Shown in pieces: positions 62,869-64,000 of a stretch of DNA of 64,000 bases; position 1 is the stretch's first letter; each line of letters opens with the position of its first letter. Made by a program: the position numbers and the translations under genes. Below the pieces are notes generated by a model, which was given only the letters and a program-made list of their open reading frames with translations, searched no databases and was not told where the DNA came from. The stretch is from Pampus argenteus (taxonomy: Eukaryota; Chordata; Actinopteri; Scombriformes; Stromateidae). The stretch spans positions 8,982,501-9,046,500 of the forward strand of contig CM072873.1 in the NCBI GenBank assembly GCA_036937835.1, read 5' to 3'.

Positions 62869-63113
62869 AGATGATTGATACCACTGTGACATGTTTTTAA
62901 AGTGAATACGAAGCTACAGCCAGGACACAGTTAGCATTAGCTTAGCATAAAGACTGGAAACAATAAATAGTCCAGCACATAACTGGAAACCACAAACAGA
63001 CTTTTAATTTTGTACAGATTAAACTAGTGTGTTAATTTGTGAGTATTAAAGATGCTGGTCAGCATCAGCATTTTTTGTTGTTTTTTTTGTTTCTGGTCTT
63101 TGTGCAAAGCTCA
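62869..63113. repeat. Teleost inverted (fold-back) repeat copy
   Basis: Forward arm: AGATGATTGATACCACTG, ATACGAAGCTACAGCCAGGA, TTAGCATTAGCTTAGCATAA and AGACTGGAAACA. Reverse arm: TTTCTGGTCTTTGTGCAAAG then CTCA at 63090-63113, a partial inverse. Same family as 61873. Confidence 0.7.
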
Positions 63114-63151
63114 GGTATTTGTCTTTACGTTGAACGGATATGAGAATTATT

Positions 63152-63213
63152 TTAACCCTTGTATTATGTTGAAAAAAAATGACATTGATTATGTTGCGGG
63201 TCATTTTGACCCG
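63152..63213 (-). mobile_element. piggyBac-type terminal repeat with TTAA target site
   Basis: TTAA (63152-63155) is followed by CCCTTGTATTATGTTG and, a little inside, the palindrome CGGGTCATTTTGACCCG (63197-63213). TTAA plus CCCTTGT at the end and a GGGTCA/TGACCC subterminal motif is the terminus known from fish piggyBac elements. It marks the 3' side of the minus-strand transposase remnant. The other end lies beyond the window. Confidence 0.7.
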
Positions 63214-63329
63214 TACTGTGTAAATCCACTCAAAACAGTAAAAAAAAAAACATTTAAACCAATAACTTAATTTTAGATAATATTTAGAAGAGACATGACA
63301 TAATACATTTTTAATTTCAACACTATATT

Positions 63330-64000
63330 TAAGAACTATTTTGTTCAAGTTTTTCCCTCAGCATTTTTTTTTCATTTAACTTGCTCCTTTTTCTCTGTAA
63401 CCTTTTCAATGAGAGCTGCCGCTGCTGGGGATCGAGCTGGCCTGGCTCGCCTCTAGATCTTGGGAGTAACGAGTGCTTTGCCGAGTTTTTCCAGGAAAAG
63501 CCGACGTCTTTACAATTTGCCGGCATTCCATTGCTGGTTGAGTTCAGTCCACAGGACATAGGCATTGTAAGCCGACACATCCACAATCTTGTAGAAAATC
63601 ACCAAGGGCCAACGGGCAGTCTTGCGCTGGCAGCTGTATGTTGTTGTGACTTTGTCCAGATTCTCAACTCCTCCTTTGGTGGAGTTGTAGTCCAGGATCA
63701 TTTGTGGCTTTATGTCTTCTCTTGCTCAGAGATGCATCTGTGTGCATTGTGATCATTACAAGAACGTTCTTGCTTCTCTTTGGGCAGTATGAAACAAGTG
63801 CTGCTTTCTCTGTGAAAACAAATATTGAGAAATGCAGAGGTCTGCCCTGCATCTTCAGAATTTCACTGGGAAGTTCTGGCTTATTTCTGATGCCGATTTG
63901 ATATTATCAACTCGTGTGACAGCAAATCTTGTAGGACCGGGAGTCATTTTGATGTCATTGAAAGATGACCGTCTACCTCGGCTTTGGTGTGGTGATGTTG
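63330..64000 (-). pseudogene. piggyBac transposase (PGBD-like), broken C-terminal part
   Basis: The minus-strand translation shows TRFAVTRVDNIKSASEI, then (shifted) GRPLHFSIFVFTEKAALVSY, then CPKRSKNVLVM and HTDASLS. After another shift it reads MILDYNSTKGGVENLDK, TYSCQRKTARWPL and DVSAYNAYVLW. DYNxTKGGVDxxDK carries the last catalytic Asp of the piggyBac DDE/RNase-H-like domain. After NAGKL comes an in-frame TAA, then RRRLFLEKLGKALVTP, a second stop, and a Lys-rich end. At least two frameshifts and two stops make it inactive. The usual cysteine-rich C-terminal domain is absent. The N-terminal part lies right of the window. The terminal repeat at 63152 fits the same orientation. Confidence 0.85.

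Overview
The window looks like chromosomal DNA of a bony fish, probably a percomorph teleost. It is AT-rich and intron/intergenic in character. It is full of CA/GT and TA microsatellites and carries decayed copies of repeat families typical of teleosts: Tc1/mariner, piggyBac, L2/Rex-like LINE, LTR-like, and SINE/MITE-like. It is very gene-poor. Almost all open frames outside the repeats are short and show no recognisable protein signature.

The one gene I can name is at the left edge. Two plus-strand exons (267-369 and 475-680) encode the C-terminus of an alpha-2-macroglobulin-family protein, best read as CD109: the end of the receptor-binding domain, a cysteine cluster, and a hydrophobic GPI-anchor signal ending in TAA. 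A 3' UTR with AATAAA signals follows at about 681-1215. From there to the right edge (about 62 kb) I see no confident cellular gene. Two weak gene candidates are recorded at low confidence: a small ORF with a signal peptide at 26571-26771, and three phase-compatible minus-strand blocks between 57.8 and 60.3 kb.

Layout: 1.2-20.7 kb is unique-looking DNA with microsatellites and fragments of a common fish inverted repeat family. A LINE C-terminal fragment ending in a fold-back hairpin lies at 20.75-20.96 kb. Two related LTR-like repeats lie at 24.39-25.03 and 27.02-27.47 kb. A teleost retro-repeat tail lies at 30.6-30.9 kb. A compound interspersed repeat with internal duplication lies at 31.04-32.35 kb. 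It abuts the main landmark of the window, a 7.25 kb tandem array (32354-39607) of 15- and 21-bp units, whose right edge abuts the 3' end of a broken Tc1 element (39608-39905). From 40 to 63 kb the DNA is again unique-looking, with scattered repeats, and the window ends in a broken piggyBac transposase with a recognisable TTAA-flanked terminus (63152-64000, minus strand).

The tandem array is the most unusual object. Both unit lengths are multiples of three and the units lack stops in five of six frames, which produces overlapping ORFs of up to about 1,230 codons on both strands. I read these as by-products of the repeat and not as proteins. Most units also carry an AGATAA (GATA-factor consensus) motif in one orientation, the plus strand is about 80% purine, and higher-order duplications are visible by eye. 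No genes here can be shown to work together; the content is one gene end followed by a repeat-rich intergenic region.
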